In this document: positions 24,654 through 33,003 of the stretch, piece by piece
Numbering within the stretch: the first letter of the stretch is position 1
Layout: every line of letters starts with the position of its first letter
From: Pelagibacteraceae bacterium
GTDB lineage: Bacteria > Pseudomonadota > Alphaproteobacteria > Pelagibacterales > Pelagibacteraceae
NCBI GenBank assembly: GCA_008638005.1
Contig: VTPE01000001.1
Location: 1 to 64,000, forward strand
DNA: 64,000 nt
Direction: 5' to 3'
Position numbers and translations under genes: made by a program
Notes under the pieces: model-generated
What the model was told of the DNA's origin: nothing
Seen by the model: only the letters and a program-made list of their open reading frames with translations
Database searches by the model: none

Positions 24654-26345
24654 TTAGTATTTATAAAATTTTTCTAACTCAATTTTATATTTTGACTTAA
24701 TTTTATGTCTTCTTATTTTCATTGTTGGTGTTAACAATTCATTTTCAATTGTAAATTCCTCATCAAGAGTTTTAAATTTTTTTATTTTTTCAATAGCAGT
24801 TAAGCTTTTATTTGTTTTATCAATCAGTAATTGTATTTGTGTATTATCTAATTTAATATTTTTGTTTAGCACAAGCAAACAGGATAAATACTTTTCATTA
24901 TCACCGTGTACATATGCCTGTTCGATTTCGTCATGCAAACATAAAAGATTTTCAATTTTAGATGGAGAAATATTATCTCCTCCTAAAGTTACAATAATAT
25001 CTTTTTTTCTGTCAGTAATTTTTAAATAACCTTCAGAATCAAGTTCTCCAATATCCCCTGTATGCAACCATCCATTTTGAATAACTTCTGCAGTTGCTTT
25101 TGGATTATGCCAGTATTCTAACATCACGTTCTCACCTTTAACTAATATTTCTCCATCATCTGCTATTTTCACAAGGTTATTTGAAAATACCTTTCCTACA
25201 GTATCTATTCTAATATCATCTACAGGATTACAGGATACCACTGGTGAAGTTTCTGTAAGACCATAACCTTGTAAAGTTTTTAACCCTAGGGAGTTTAAAA
25301 ATAACCCAACGTTTTTATCTAGAGGACCACCACCTGAAACGAAGGCTTTTAAATTTCCTCCAAAATTATTAATTATCTTTTTTCTAACAATTTTATCTAA
25401 AATTTTATTTAAGATATTTTCAAAAACACTAAGTTTTTCTTTTTTAAATTTTTTTGCACCAAGTTCTAAGGTTTTAAAAAATAACGATCTTTTGATGACT
25501 GATGATTTTTTTACAGATGATGACATTTTATTATACAAATTATTATAAAATCTCGGCACCGCAGTCATTACGTGTGGTTTAGCAATTTTAATATTTTCAA
25601 GAAGTTTTTCAATTATGGGCGAATAGTAAATTTGCGCTCCCAGAGAAATCTGAACAAATTGAACGGTGTGTTCGTAAGAATGTGATAATGGTAGCCAGGT
25701 TAAAAACCTCGGTTGTTTAATTTCTAATTTATCAACTAAATTTTTAGCATCCTCACAATTAGATAATATACCTCCATGGCTCAAGACTACTCCTTTAGGG
25801 TTACCTTGAGTACCCGAGGTATAAATAATACACGCTGGATCTTTTCTTTTAGCTTCAGAGGTAAAATTATTTTGTTCAGTTTCAGTTAATTGATTAATAT
25901 TTAAAATATTTTCTATTTCTTCGAAACTGATAATGAATTTAAAGTTGTAATTAATTTTTTTTGCAGCTGAACTTACAGTGTCAAAAAGTTTAGTATTTGA
26001 CACAATTAATCCTTTGGGTTGACAGTCGTTTAAAATATATTCAAAATCTTTTTCGGTATAGGTTGTGTAATTTGGAACTGTAATTGCATTAACTGCCAAA
26101 ATTGAAAGATCGCTAATCATCCACTCTGGCCTGCCCTCTGATAACAGCATCACTCTATCACCTTTACTTACAGATTGTTTGGCTAAATATTGAGCGAGTA
26201 AATTAATTTGCCTTGAAGTTTCGACCCATGTTAATGCATTGGTAGATTTGTCTTTATTGATCCTAAATAAAAAAGGGCTATCTTTAAATTTATCAGCCTG
26301 AGATTGATATAACTCATACAAATTATTTAATGATTTAAATTCCAT
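24654..26345 (-). CDS. Long-chain fatty acid-CoA ligase (AMP-binding)
   Basis: This 563-residue adenylating enzyme fits the long-chain acyl-CoA synthetase family: P-loop IIYTSGTQGNPKGVVLSHGG near residue 172, LPLSHSYEHT near 216, the long-chain-type GGGPLDKNVGLFLNSLGL near 338, QGYGLTETSPVV near 360, GWLHTGDIGELDSEGYL near 422 and DRKKDIIVTLGGDNISPSKIE near 443. It would activate fatty acids for lipid synthesis or oxidation. It has no usable Shine-Dalgarno: the ATG is four bases after the 3' CCA of tRNA-Leu, so its mRNA is presumably produced by tRNA processing. Confidence 0.9.
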   Translation of the reverse strand: MEFKSLNNLYELYQSQADKFKDSPFLFRINKDKSTNALTWVETSRQINLLAQYLAKQSVSKGDRVMLLSEGRPEWMISDLSILAVNAITVPNYTTYTEKDFEYILNDCQPKGLIVSNTKLFDTVSSAAKKINYNFKFIISFEEIENILNINQLTETEQNNFTSEAKRKDPACIIYTSGTQGNPKGVVLSHGGILSNCEDAKNLVDKLEIKQPRFLTWLPLSHSYEHTVQFVQISLGAQIYYSPIIEKLLENIKIAKPHVMTAVPRFYNNLYNKMSSSVKKSSVIKRSLFFKTLELGAKKFKKEKLSVFENILNKILDKIVRKKIINNFGGNLKAFVSGGGPLDKNVGLFLNSLGLKTLQGYGLTETSPVVSCNPVDDIRIDTVGKVFSNNLVKIADDGEILVKGENVMLEYWHNPKATAEVIQNGWLHTGDIGELDSEGYLKITDRKKDIIVTLGGDNISPSKIENLLCLHDEIEQAYVHGDNEKYLSCLLVLNKNIKLDNTQIQLLIDKTNKSLTAIEKIKKFKTLDEEFTIENELLTPTMKIRRHKIKSKYKIELEKFYKY

Positions 26346-26349
26346 ATTT

Positions 26350-26432
26350 TGGTGGGCGAAAAGGGAGTCGAACCCTTAAGGTTTCCCGGCGGATTTTGAG
26401 TCCGCTGCGTCTACCAATTCCGCCATTCGCCC
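26350..26432 (-). tRNA. tRNA-Leu (anticodon CAA)
   Basis: The minus strand folds as a class II tRNA. The acceptor GGGCGAA pairs with TTCGCCC, followed by A and encoded CCA (26350-26352). The D arm has TTGGTAGACGC, the anticodon stem is GCGGA/TCCGC around loop CTCAAAA (anticodon CAA, codon UUG), there is a long variable arm, and the T arm is AAGGG/CCCTT around TTCGACT. The 83-nt length including CCA fits. The gene lies 4 bp upstream of the acyl-CoA ligase start. Confidence 0.96.
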
Positions 26433-26437
26433 CTCAC

Positions 26438-26466
26438 ATTATAATTTTTAAATTCTACATTGTTAT
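26438..26466 (-). promoter_or_regulatory. Promoter of tRNA-Leu
   Basis: On the minus strand ATAACA (26461-26466, four of six consensus) and a perfect TATAAT (26438-26443) are 17 bp apart. Only five bases separate the -10 from the first G of the mature tRNA, so transcription likely starts within a base or two of the mature 5' end. No second promoter for the downstream ligase gene fits in the 4-bp gap. Confidence 0.7.
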
Positions 26467-26573
26467 AAACGCCAATTAAAAAACTTCAATTGTTTCTGAA
26501 TTGATAGCCAAGATTAAACTTAATCCTTTTTGTATGGTGTTTTAAGTTTGGATAGATATAATTTTATCAACTA

Positions 26574-27188
26574 ATGTTTAAAAACTTATTTAACAAAACT
26601 GTAGCACTTGCAGCACACAAAAGTGCTAGATTTTTTTTATCATTTATATGCATAATTGAGAGTATTTTTTTTCCAATTCCTCCCGATGTCATGATTATTC
26701 CGATGACATTAGCTAAAAAAAAGAAGTGGTTACAAATTGCTACAATCGCAACTGTCTCTTCTGTCGTAGGAGGTATTATTGGCTATGCAATAGGTTTTTT
26801 CTTTTATAATGAAATAGGTATCCATATTTTTGAATTTTACGGATTTGAGGGTTTTAATAATTTCAGAGACCAAGTATCGGTAGGAAGAGGGTTTTGGGCT
26901 TGGATTATTCTTTTGGCTATCGCTGGATTTACACCGGTTCCATTCAAACTTTTGACAATTTCAAGTGGACTAATTCATTTTAACTTTTTTATATTTATCA
27001 TTGTCGCAACACTAACCAGAGGTTCTAGATTTTTTATTTTATCAGGATTACTGAGCTTCTTCGGTCATAAAATTCTACCTTATTTTGACAAATTTTCTGG
27101 AAAAATTTTAATCATTCTTACGTTTTTATTGTTACTCGGTTTTTATATAGCTTACTTAATATATAATAACTATGAAACATTTTTTTAG
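26574..27188 (+). CDS. YqaA/DedA-like membrane protein (VTT domain)
   Basis: The 204-residue protein has about five hydrophobic segments and matches the YqaA branch of the DedA/VTT family: SFICIIESIFFPIPPDVMIIPM near residue 24, GGIIGYAIGFFFYNEIG near 63, and the conserved GFTPVPFKLLTISSGLI near 117 followed by TRGSRFFI. DedA-family proteins support membrane lipid homeostasis. A TATAAT (26557-26562) lies 11 bases before the ATG, the same geometry as at carD, without a clear -35. It starts an operon with dsbB and coq7. Confidence 0.82.
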   Translation: MFKNLFNKTVALAAHKSARFFLSFICIIESIFFPIPPDVMIIPMTLAKKKKWLQIATIATVSSVVGGIIGYAIGFFFYNEIGIHIFEFYGFEGFNNFRDQVSVGRGFWAWIILLAIAGFTPVPFKLLTISSGLIHFNFFIFIIVATLTRGSRFFILSGLLSFFGHKILPYFDKFSGKILIILTFLLLLGFYIAYLIYNNYETFF

Positions 27189-27190
27189 TA

Positions 27191-27661
27191 ATGCTAAAGA
27201 CTAAAAATATTTTTAAATATCTTTTAGCTGCTCATATATTAATCATTATTGCAGTTTATTATATTGAGTACATTTTAGATGTTTATGCTTGCAATCTTTG
27301 TAAATATCAAAGGCTACCTTTTTTTTTAAATATTATAGCTTTAACCTTTTTAATTATTAACAAAGAAAAATTTTTTAAATTTTTCTATATTTTCATTTTT
27401 TCAGTATTCATAAATATAGGTATTGCTACTTACCACGTGGGAATTGAGCAAAAAATATTCAATGAAAGTAAAGTATGTAAAATTGACAATAATGTTAATA
27501 ATAAAGAACAATTATTAATGGAGTTGTACAAAAAAAATAAACCAGGTTGTTCAGAAGTAACTTTTAAATTACTAGGTTTTTCACTATCTTCACTAAATTT
27601 AATGACTAATATTGTATTTTTACTAATAAGCGCTCATATATATAGAAATGAAAAAAAATAA
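27191..27661 (+). CDS. dsbB: Disulfide bond formation protein B
   Basis: The 156-residue protein has four hydrophobic segments with two cysteine pairs placed as in DsbB: Cys34 and Cys37 in CNLCKYQR, just after the first periplasmic turn, and Cys96 and Cys120 in the second periplasmic loop. The CxxCxxQR arrangement is diagnostic. DsbB passes electrons from DsbA to the quinone pool, reoxidising the periplasmic disulfide system. It starts 2 bp after the YqaA-like gene and overlaps coq7 by 14 bp, which links it to a ubiquinone biosynthesis gene. Confidence 0.88.
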   Translation: MLKTKNIFKYLLAAHILIIIAVYYIEYILDVYACNLCKYQRLPFFLNIIALTFLIINKEKFFKFFYIFIFSVFINIGIATYHVGIEQKIFNESKVCKIDNNVNNKEQLLMELYKKNKPGCSEVTFKLLGFSLSSLNLMTNIVFLLISAHIYRNEKK

Positions 27662-28184
27662 AACTATTGAAGAAATAATAAGAGTAGATCACGCTGGAGA
27701 AAGAGGTGCGGTCAACATTTATGATGGACAGCTCATGGCGCTTCAACTTTTAAAGTCAGATCCGGAAATGGAAAAAAAAATATCTGAAATGAAAGAGCAT
27801 GAAAAAGAGCACTTAAAATATTTTGAGCAACAGTTAGCTGAAAGAAAAGTTAGGCCTACATTATTATTACCAATGTGGGATCTGTTAGGTGTTAGTTTAG
27901 GTTTTGTTACTGGTCTTATGGGTAAGAAAGCTACAATGCTATGTACCGCTTCTGTTGAAGAAGTAATAGATAAGCATTATCAATCTCAAATTGAACATCT
28001 TGAAAGGGAAGAAAAGCAAGAAAAAGATCTCATAAAAAAAATTAAAAAATTTAGACAAGATGAACTTGATCATAGGGATTTAGCTTATGAAGAAGGCGCA
28101 ACTAAAAAAGGTGCTTTTGGTCTTTTAGATATGGCTATAAAAACAGGTTCTAGAATTGCTATTGAAGTAGCTAAAAGAATATAA
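27648..28184 (+). CDS. coq7: 3-demethoxyubiquinol 3-hydroxylase (COQ7)
   Basis: This di-iron monooxygenase (178 residues) adds the last hydroxyl in ubiquinone synthesis. Iron-binding motifs are in place: IRVDHAGERGAVNIY with Glu18, the ExxH pair at residues 52-55 in EHEKEHLKYF, SVEEVIDKHY near 105 with the third Glu, and DELDHRDLAYEEG near 145 with the second ExxH. Alphaproteobacteria commonly use COQ7 instead of UbiF for this step. It overlaps dsbB and its stop abuts the convergent HNH gene with no gap. Confidence 0.94.
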   Translation: MKKNKTIEEIIRVDHAGERGAVNIYDGQLMALQLLKSDPEMEKKISEMKEHEKEHLKYFEQQLAERKVRPTLLLPMWDLLGVSLGFVTGLMGKKATMLCTASVEEVIDKHYQSQIEHLEREEKQEKDLIKKIKKFRQDELDHRDLAYEEGATKKGAFGLLDMAIKTGSRIAIEVAKRI

Positions 28185-28754
28185 TCACGGTTCTAATTTA
28201 ACATCCCAGTATAAGTAATCTAACCAGCTTTCATGTAAAAAATTTGGTGGAAAATATCTTCCATTTCTATGCAGTTGTTCTTCTGATGGTTTATATGGTT
28301 TGACCGAAGGTATCATCCCGCAAGCTTTTGGCATCTTACCTCCTTTTTTCACGTTACAAGGTGAGCAAGCTGTTGCTACATTCTCCCAAGTAGTCAATCC
28401 ACCTAAAGATTTTGGTATAACGTGATCAAATGTAAGATTTTTTTTATCACCACAGTACAAACAGGTAAATTTGTCTCTCAAGAAAACATTAAATCTAGTA
28501 AAATTTGGAAACTCTGAAGGTTTTACAAAACTTTTTAATGAAATTACACTTGGTAACTTCATTGTAAATGAAGGGCTTCTTATTTCTCTATCGTATTCTG
28601 AAACAATGTTTACCCTTTCAAGGAAAACATCTCTTATAGCATCTTGCCAGCTCCATAATGATAGTGGATAGTAACTTAGAGGTCTATAATCAGCATTTAG
28701 AACCAATGCAGGACATTTTTCAAGCGGAAGATTTTCACTTGATGAAGCAATCAT
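28185..28754 (-). CDS. HNH endonuclease
   Basis: The 189-residue protein contains an HNH nuclease domain. A zinc knuckle (Cys98, Cys101, Cys130, Cys133 in CLYCG...CSPCN) frames the catalytic TFDHVIPKSLGG (His111) and the TWENV strand. The N-terminal 90 residues, which include VLNADYRPLSYYPLSLWSWQDAI, are characteristic of a widely conserved, chromosomally encoded HNH family in alphaproteobacteria. There is no neighbouring methyltransferase or toxin partner, so a restriction role is unlikely. The biological function is unknown. Confidence 0.88.
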   Translation of the reverse strand: MIASSSENLPLEKCPALVLNADYRPLSYYPLSLWSWQDAIRDVFLERVNIVSEYDREIRSPSFTMKLPSVISLKSFVKPSEFPNFTRFNVFLRDKFTCLYCGDKKNLTFDHVIPKSLGGLTTWENVATACSPCNVKKGGKMPKACGMIPSVKPYKPSEEQLHRNGRYFPPNFLHESWLDYLYWDVKLEP

Positions 28755-28825
28755 GAGTAAAAAGTTATATAAATTTATAAATTAAAGCAAGTTAAAGTTT
28801 TATTAATAAACATCATCAAAATTTA

Positions 28826-29464
28826 TTATAAACTTTTTATAAAATTTAACCCCTCGCTTAATCCATCTGGTGAAATAGAATGTCCCAACCCTTCATAAAC
28901 ATGATAGTCTACTACAAAACCTTTTTGTTCTAAAAAATCATTAGATTTATACATTTCCTCAATCGGAACAATCTCATCACCATTACCATGAAATAGTTTA
29001 ATTCTTGGCTTAGATTTTAGTTCTTTATCAAATAAATCATAATCATAAATTTTTCCTGAATAACCGAGAACACCTGCAATATTTACTTTTTGTCTTATGG
29101 CATACTGAATACTCATCATTGTCCCTTGGGAAAAACCAACTAAAATCAAATCTTTGAGTTCAAGTTTTAGTTCATCAAGCTTAGTGGTAATACATTTATC
29201 TAGCTTATCTAAGGAAATCATAGTTTCTTTTCTTATTTGATCGTTATTTGTCTGCATGAGATCAAACCACTCAAATCCAGATGCATTAACTTGGCAAACA
29301 TTTGGGGCATTTGGAACGCAAAAATGGACGTCGGGTAAAAATCTTTGCCAATAATTTGCTATTGAAAACAAATCATTAGCGTCAGCTCCATAGCCATGTA
29401 ATATAAAAACTAATTTTTTAGTTTTTGATGATAAGCTTTTTAGTTCCAATATATTTAAACTCAT
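28826..29464 (-). CDS. Alpha/beta-hydrolase (phospholipase/carboxylesterase family)
   Basis: The 212-residue protein matches the carboxylesterase/phospholipase family related to acyl-protein thioesterases. The oxyanion motif is VFILHGYGADANDLFSIA near residue 19, the nucleophile elbow is GFSQG with Ser112, the acid is Asp163 in GNGDEIVP, and the base is His195 in EGLGHSIS. All catalytic residues are present and there is no signal peptide, so it is a cytoplasmic esterase of unknown substrate. It is divergent from a small membrane protein gene with a 42-bp gap. Confidence 0.87.
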   Translation of the reverse strand: MSLNILELKSLSSKTKKLVFILHGYGADANDLFSIANYWQRFLPDVHFCVPNAPNVCQVNASGFEWFDLMQTNNDQIRKETMISLDKLDKCITTKLDELKLELKDLILVGFSQGTMMSIQYAIRQKVNIAGVLGYSGKIYDYDLFDKELKSKPRIKLFHGNGDEIVPIEEMYKSNDFLEQKGFVVDYHVYEGLGHSISPDGLSEGLNFIKSL

Positions 29465-29506
29465 TTTTTATTATCTTTACGTCTATTATATGTTACAGAC
29501 ATTTCA

Positions 29507-29710
29507 ATGTCAGAAAATACTTTAAAATTTATTGCGATTATTGCAATGATTGCTGTAGCCGTAGTTCTAATCCGAGGACTTAAAACTTTTTTTGTTGGAG
29601 GAAATCTTGATAGTAAAAAGAAAAGTAACAAACTCATGCAGATGCGAATTATGCTACAGTTTTGTGCAATAGTAGTTCTTATGGCTCTAGCCTACATTAC
29701 TGGTAAGTAA
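29507..29710 (+). CDS. Twin-transmembrane HIG1-domain small protein
   Basis: This 67-residue protein consists of two hydrophobic helices (about residues 8-25 and 47-64) joined by a short basic hairpin (KSKKKSNKLMQMRIMLQ-like region with GGNLDSKKKSNKLM). This is the layout of the HIG1/hypoxia-induced family, whose alphaproteobacterial members associate with cytochrome oxidase assembly or supercomplexes and whose mitochondrial relatives are the Rcf/HIGD proteins. Family assignment is by pattern; the role is inferred. Its stop directly abuts the convergent TlpA gene. Confidence 0.75.
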   Translation: MSENTLKFIAIIAMIAVAVVLIRGLKTFFVGGNLDSKKKSNKLMQMRIMLQFCAIVVLMALAYITGK

Positions 29711-30241
29711 TTAAAAAGATTTTATCCAATTTACAAATTCTTCATTATTAAAATCAATATCGCCTAGAATTCTAGCAACCTCTTTCTTCTCCGAATTCAC
29801 CACAAGAGTGACTGGGACCCCCCTTAAACCAAGTGATCTTGTAAGTTTTAAATTTTTATCAAAATATGTGGTTAGATTTTTAATACCCAAATTATCTAAA
29901 AAAGATTTAACATCAGAATACTTTTTATTCTCAAGGTTAATTAAAACTATATTTAACTGCTTAGAATTTACACTGTTTGCAAGTTTATCTAAAAGTGGAA
30001 GTTCTTTTTTACATGGCGCACACCATGTTGCCCAAAAATTTATTAAAGTCACTTTAGAGCTTAATTTTTCTAAAATAATTTTTTGTGATTTAATGTTTTC
30101 AATTTCTAAAATTGGCAAATCTCTTGGGCTTTGATGTATGACAATATTTGTAAATGTTTTATTGATATTGGCTTGTGAATGTATGCTATTAGTATTAAGA
30201 ATAAAAAATATTGTTATAAAAAATAAAAAAAAACGAAACAT
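29711..30241 (-). CDS. TlpA-like thiol-disulfide oxidoreductase
   Basis: The 176-residue protein has an N-terminal signal or anchor helix (about residues 3-19) and a thioredoxin-fold domain of the TlpA/ResA type. The active site is WATWCAPCKKEL with Cys74 and Cys77 and the cis-proline loop is GLRGVPVTLV near 140. It probably acts in the periplasm as a reductant, for example in cytochrome c or oxidase maturation. It is divergent from argH with only 19 bp between the start codons, so its promoter must overlap argH or that short gap. Confidence 0.9.
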   Translation of the reverse strand: MFRFFLFFITIFFILNTNSIHSQANINKTFTNIVIHQSPRDLPILEIENIKSQKIILEKLSSKVTLINFWATWCAPCKKELPLLDKLANSVNSKQLNIVLINLENKKYSDVKSFLDNLGIKNLTTYFDKNLKLTRSLGLRGVPVTLVVNSEKKEVARILGDIDFNNEEFVNWIKSF

Positions 30242-30260
30242 TGAATTATTTTAAATCAAA

Positions 30261-31649
30261 ATGACCAAAACAAAAACAAATAAAGTCTGGGGTGAGAGAA
30301 TGAAATCTAAACCTTCAAAACTTTTAACAGAAATTAATGCTTCCATAGATATAGATCAAGAATTGTATATTCAAGATATACAAGGATCTATCGTACATTG
30401 CAAAATGTTAGCAAAACAAAAAATTATAGATCAAAATATCTCCAAAAAAATTGTTAAAGGATTAGAAAAAATAAAAAAAGAAATTGAAAATAATAAATTT
30501 ATATTTTCTAAATTAGACGAGGATATTCATCTAAATATTGAAAAAAGATTATTTGATATCATCGGCCCTGAAGCTGGTTTTTTACATATAGCAAGATCAA
30601 GAAACGACCAAGTTACTACAGACTTTAAACTCTGGGTGATGGATTCATCAAAAAAACTAAATGTTGAAATAAAAAATCTTATCAAAGCAATAATTAAATT
30701 AGCTGACAAACATAAAGATATTATCATGCCAGGTTTTACACATTTAAAAAATGCACAACCTGTTTTGTTTTCTCACTATCTTCTCGCTTACGTTGAGATG
30801 TTTAAAAGAGATTATAAAAAATACTTAAATGTAATTAAAAACACATCTGAGAATCCACTCGGATCAGCTGCTCTTGCAGGGACAAGTTTTAATTTAGACA
30901 GAAATTATACGTCCAGTAATTTAGGTTTTAATAAACCAACTGATAACTCGATAGATGGAGTATCAGATAGAGATTATGCATTAGAATTTTTGTTTGTATC
31001 TAGTTTGTGCTCAATGCATTTATCAAGATTAGCTGAAGAGATTGTTTTATGGAACTCTGACATTGTTAAAATGATAAGTATCAAAGATAAAATGCTAACA
31101 GGCTCTTCGATCATGCCTCAGAAAAAAAATCCTGATGGTGCTGAATTGCTAAGAGGCAAAACTGGTTCTGTTTATTCAAATTTACAATCTTTATTAGTTA
31201 CAATGAAAGGACTTCCCCTTTCATATTTTAAAGATATGCAAGAAGATAAAAAGCCCGTATTTGAAACATACCATACTGTAAAATTAAATCTTAGAATCGC
31301 CAAAGAACTTATCGACTCTATTACTCCTAATAAAAAAGTTATGAGAAAATTTGCAAATGATGGATACACAACTGCTACAGACTTTGCTGACTACTTGGTT
31401 AAAAAAGGATTAAGTTTTAGAGAGGCGCATAAAAAATCTGCAAAACTTGTAAATATTGCTGAAAAAAAAGGGATGACCTTGGATCAATTAAAATTTAAAG
31501 AAATTCAATCTATTGATAAACTAATTGATAAAGATGTTTTAAAAATCCTTACGGTGGAAAATTCTGTAAATTCAAAAATATCTTACGGTGGTACTTCGAA
31601 AAGAAATGTAGTTAAAATGATTAATAAATTAAAAAAGGAATTTAAATGA
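30261..31649 (+). CDS. argH: Argininosuccinate lyase
   Basis: ArgH splits argininosuccinate into arginine and fumarate, the last step of arginine synthesis. The 462-residue protein has the family opening KVWGERMKSKPSKLLTEIN, DVHLNIE-like DEDIHLNIEKRL near residue 84, SRNDQVTTDFKLW near 113 and the superfamily signature GSSIMPQKKNPDGAE near 281 with the catalytic Ser. Its TGA overlaps the ATG of a small lipoprotein gene (ATGA), then lysA follows. The argH-lipoprotein-lysA order is typical of proteobacteria. Confidence 0.96.
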   Translation: MTKTKTNKVWGERMKSKPSKLLTEINASIDIDQELYIQDIQGSIVHCKMLAKQKIIDQNISKKIVKGLEKIKKEIENNKFIFSKLDEDIHLNIEKRLFDIIGPEAGFLHIARSRNDQVTTDFKLWVMDSSKKLNVEIKNLIKAIIKLADKHKDIIMPGFTHLKNAQPVLFSHYLLAYVEMFKRDYKKYLNVIKNTSENPLGSAALAGTSFNLDRNYTSSNLGFNKPTDNSIDGVSDRDYALEFLFVSSLCSMHLSRLAEEIVLWNSDIVKMISIKDKMLTGSSIMPQKKNPDGAELLRGKTGSVYSNLQSLLVTMKGLPLSYFKDMQEDKKPVFETYHTVKLNLRIAKELIDSITPNKKVMRKFANDGYTTATDFADYLVKKGLSFREAHKKSAKLVNIAEKKGMTLDQLKFKEIQSIDKLIDKDVLKILTVENSVNSKISYGGTSKRNVVKMINKLKKEFK

Positions 31650-31762
31650 AAAAAATAATAACTCTATTTGTTTCTATATTATTTATTTTTACAGCATCTT
31701 GCGGGAAAAAAGGTCCACCAGTTTATCAAGAAAAATCTAAAGTAAATATTGATAGATCTTAA
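31646..31762 (+). CDS. lptM: LptM-like small lipoprotein
   Basis: The gene encodes 38 residues: a signal peptide (MKKIITLFVSILFIFTA), a lipobox SCGKKGPP with the lipidated Cys19 and a short polar tail. GKKGP after the lipid-modified cysteine is the mark of the LptM (formerly YifL) family, which helps the LPS translocon LptD to mature. It sits between argH and lysA with a 4-bp overlap with argH; that location is conserved in many proteobacteria and supports the call despite the small size. Confidence 0.85.
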   Translation: MKKIITLFVSILFIFTASCGKKGPPVYQEKSKVNIDRS

Positions 31763-31770
31763 AATTTTAA

Positions 31771-33003
31771 ATGGATTTTTTAAAATTTAAAAATAACAAA
31801 CTATCAGTTAACAATATTGATTTAAAAAAAATTACAAAAAGTAAAAAAACTCCATATTATTTTTACTCATTTGACCAGCTAAACAAAAATATAATAAAAT
31901 TAAAATCTGCATTCAAATCTTCTAATCCATTAATTTGTTTTGCCGTCAAAGCTAATTCCAATATTGAAGTCATTAAAGAATTAAAAAATAAAGGTCTCGG
32001 GGCTGATGTTGTTTCTTTAGGAGAGCTAAAACTTGCTTTAAAAGCGGGTATCAAAGCGGAAAAAATAGTTTTTTCGGGGGTTGGAAAATCAATAGATGAG
32101 ATAGAATTTGCTATAAAAAAAGGAATTTTATCAATTAACGCAGAATCAAAAAATGAGATTGATTTAATTAATGCTGTTTCTCAAAAATTAAAAAAAATAA
32201 TCAATATCGGGATAAGAATTAATCCAAATATAAAAGCTGATACTAATAAAAAAATTACAACAGGTGATAAAATCAATAAGTTTGGAATTAGTATAGATGA
32301 TTTTTATAAAATTATAAAATCTAAGTCGCATTATAAAAACATAAATATAAATTTACTTAGTGTTCATATAGGCAGTCAAATTAAAGATATTATTTTTTAT
32401 AAAAAATTATTAATCGTAATTGAAAAAATTCTAAAAAATTTAAAAAAACAAAATCATATCGTTCAATATGTCGATCTTGGTGGTGGAATGGGAATTCCTT
32501 ATTTTAAAACAGACAAAGAATTTAATATTAAAAAATTTGGAAAAATGGTGGATCAGTTTTACCGTAAACAAAAGATAAAGATCATATTTGAAATTGGTAG
32601 ATATCTTGTTGGCAATATTGGCGCAATTATATCTAAAGTTATTTACGTAAAAAAAACTAAAGATCGATATTTTATTATTTTAGATACAGGCATGAATGAT
32701 ATGGCTAGATCGGCAATTTACGAAGCTTTCCATGAAATACTACCTTTAGAAAAAAATACAAAAAAATTTAAAATTAAAGTTGAATTTGTTGGGCCAATTT
32801 GTGAAAGCAGTGATACTTTTGGTTTATACAAATCTTATCCTATTTTAAAAGACGGAGATTTTGTATGCATTACTAATTGTGGAGCCTACGGAAGAACATT
32901 GAGTTCAAATTATAATATGCGACCTCTAATTGAAGAATTAGTTATTAAAAGAAATAAGATTAAAACAGTGAGAAAAAGACAAAAAATTGAAAATATAATT
33001 TAA
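31771..33003 (+). CDS. lysA: Diaminopimelate decarboxylase
   Basis: LysA decarboxylates meso-DAP to lysine using PLP. The 410-residue protein has the PLP lysine in CFAVKANSN (Lys60), HIGSQI near residue 203, the GGGMGIPY loop near 235, EIGRYLVGNIG near 276, and the C-terminal catalytic CESSDTFG segment near 349 with the Cys and the later NCGAYG. With dapD, dapE and asd elsewhere in the window it covers much of the lysine route. Unusually for LysA, the product is very lysine-rich, reflecting AT-rich codons. plsC begins directly at the next base. Confidence 0.95.
   Translation: MDFLKFKNNKLSVNNIDLKKITKSKKTPYYFYSFDQLNKNIIKLKSAFKSSNPLICFAVKANSNIEVIKELKNKGLGADVVSLGELKLALKAGIKAEKIVFSGVGKSIDEIEFAIKKGILSINAESKNEIDLINAVSQKLKKIINIGIRINPNIKADTNKKITTGDKINKFGISIDDFYKIIKSKSHYKNININLLSVHIGSQIKDIIFYKKLLIVIEKILKNLKKQNHIVQYVDLGGGMGIPYFKTDKEFNIKKFGKMVDQFYRKQKIKIIFEIGRYLVGNIGAIISKVIYVKKTKDRYFIILDTGMNDMARSAIYEAFHEILPLEKNTKKFKIKVEFVGPICESSDTFGLYKSYPILKDGDFVCITNCGAYGRTLSSNYNMRPLIEELVIKRNKIKTVRKRQKIENII

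Noticed and set aside
26512-26525. GATTAA-AC-TTAATC inverted repeat followed by a short T run, as a terminator.
   Set aside because: A six-pair, mostly A-T stem with a two-base loop is too weak and no gene ends beside it.
28185-28754. HNH gene as part of a restriction or other defence system.
   Set aside because: Neighbours are metabolic and membrane genes, no methyltransferase or defence partner is present, and the protein resembles a chromosomal HNH family common in alphaproteobacteria.
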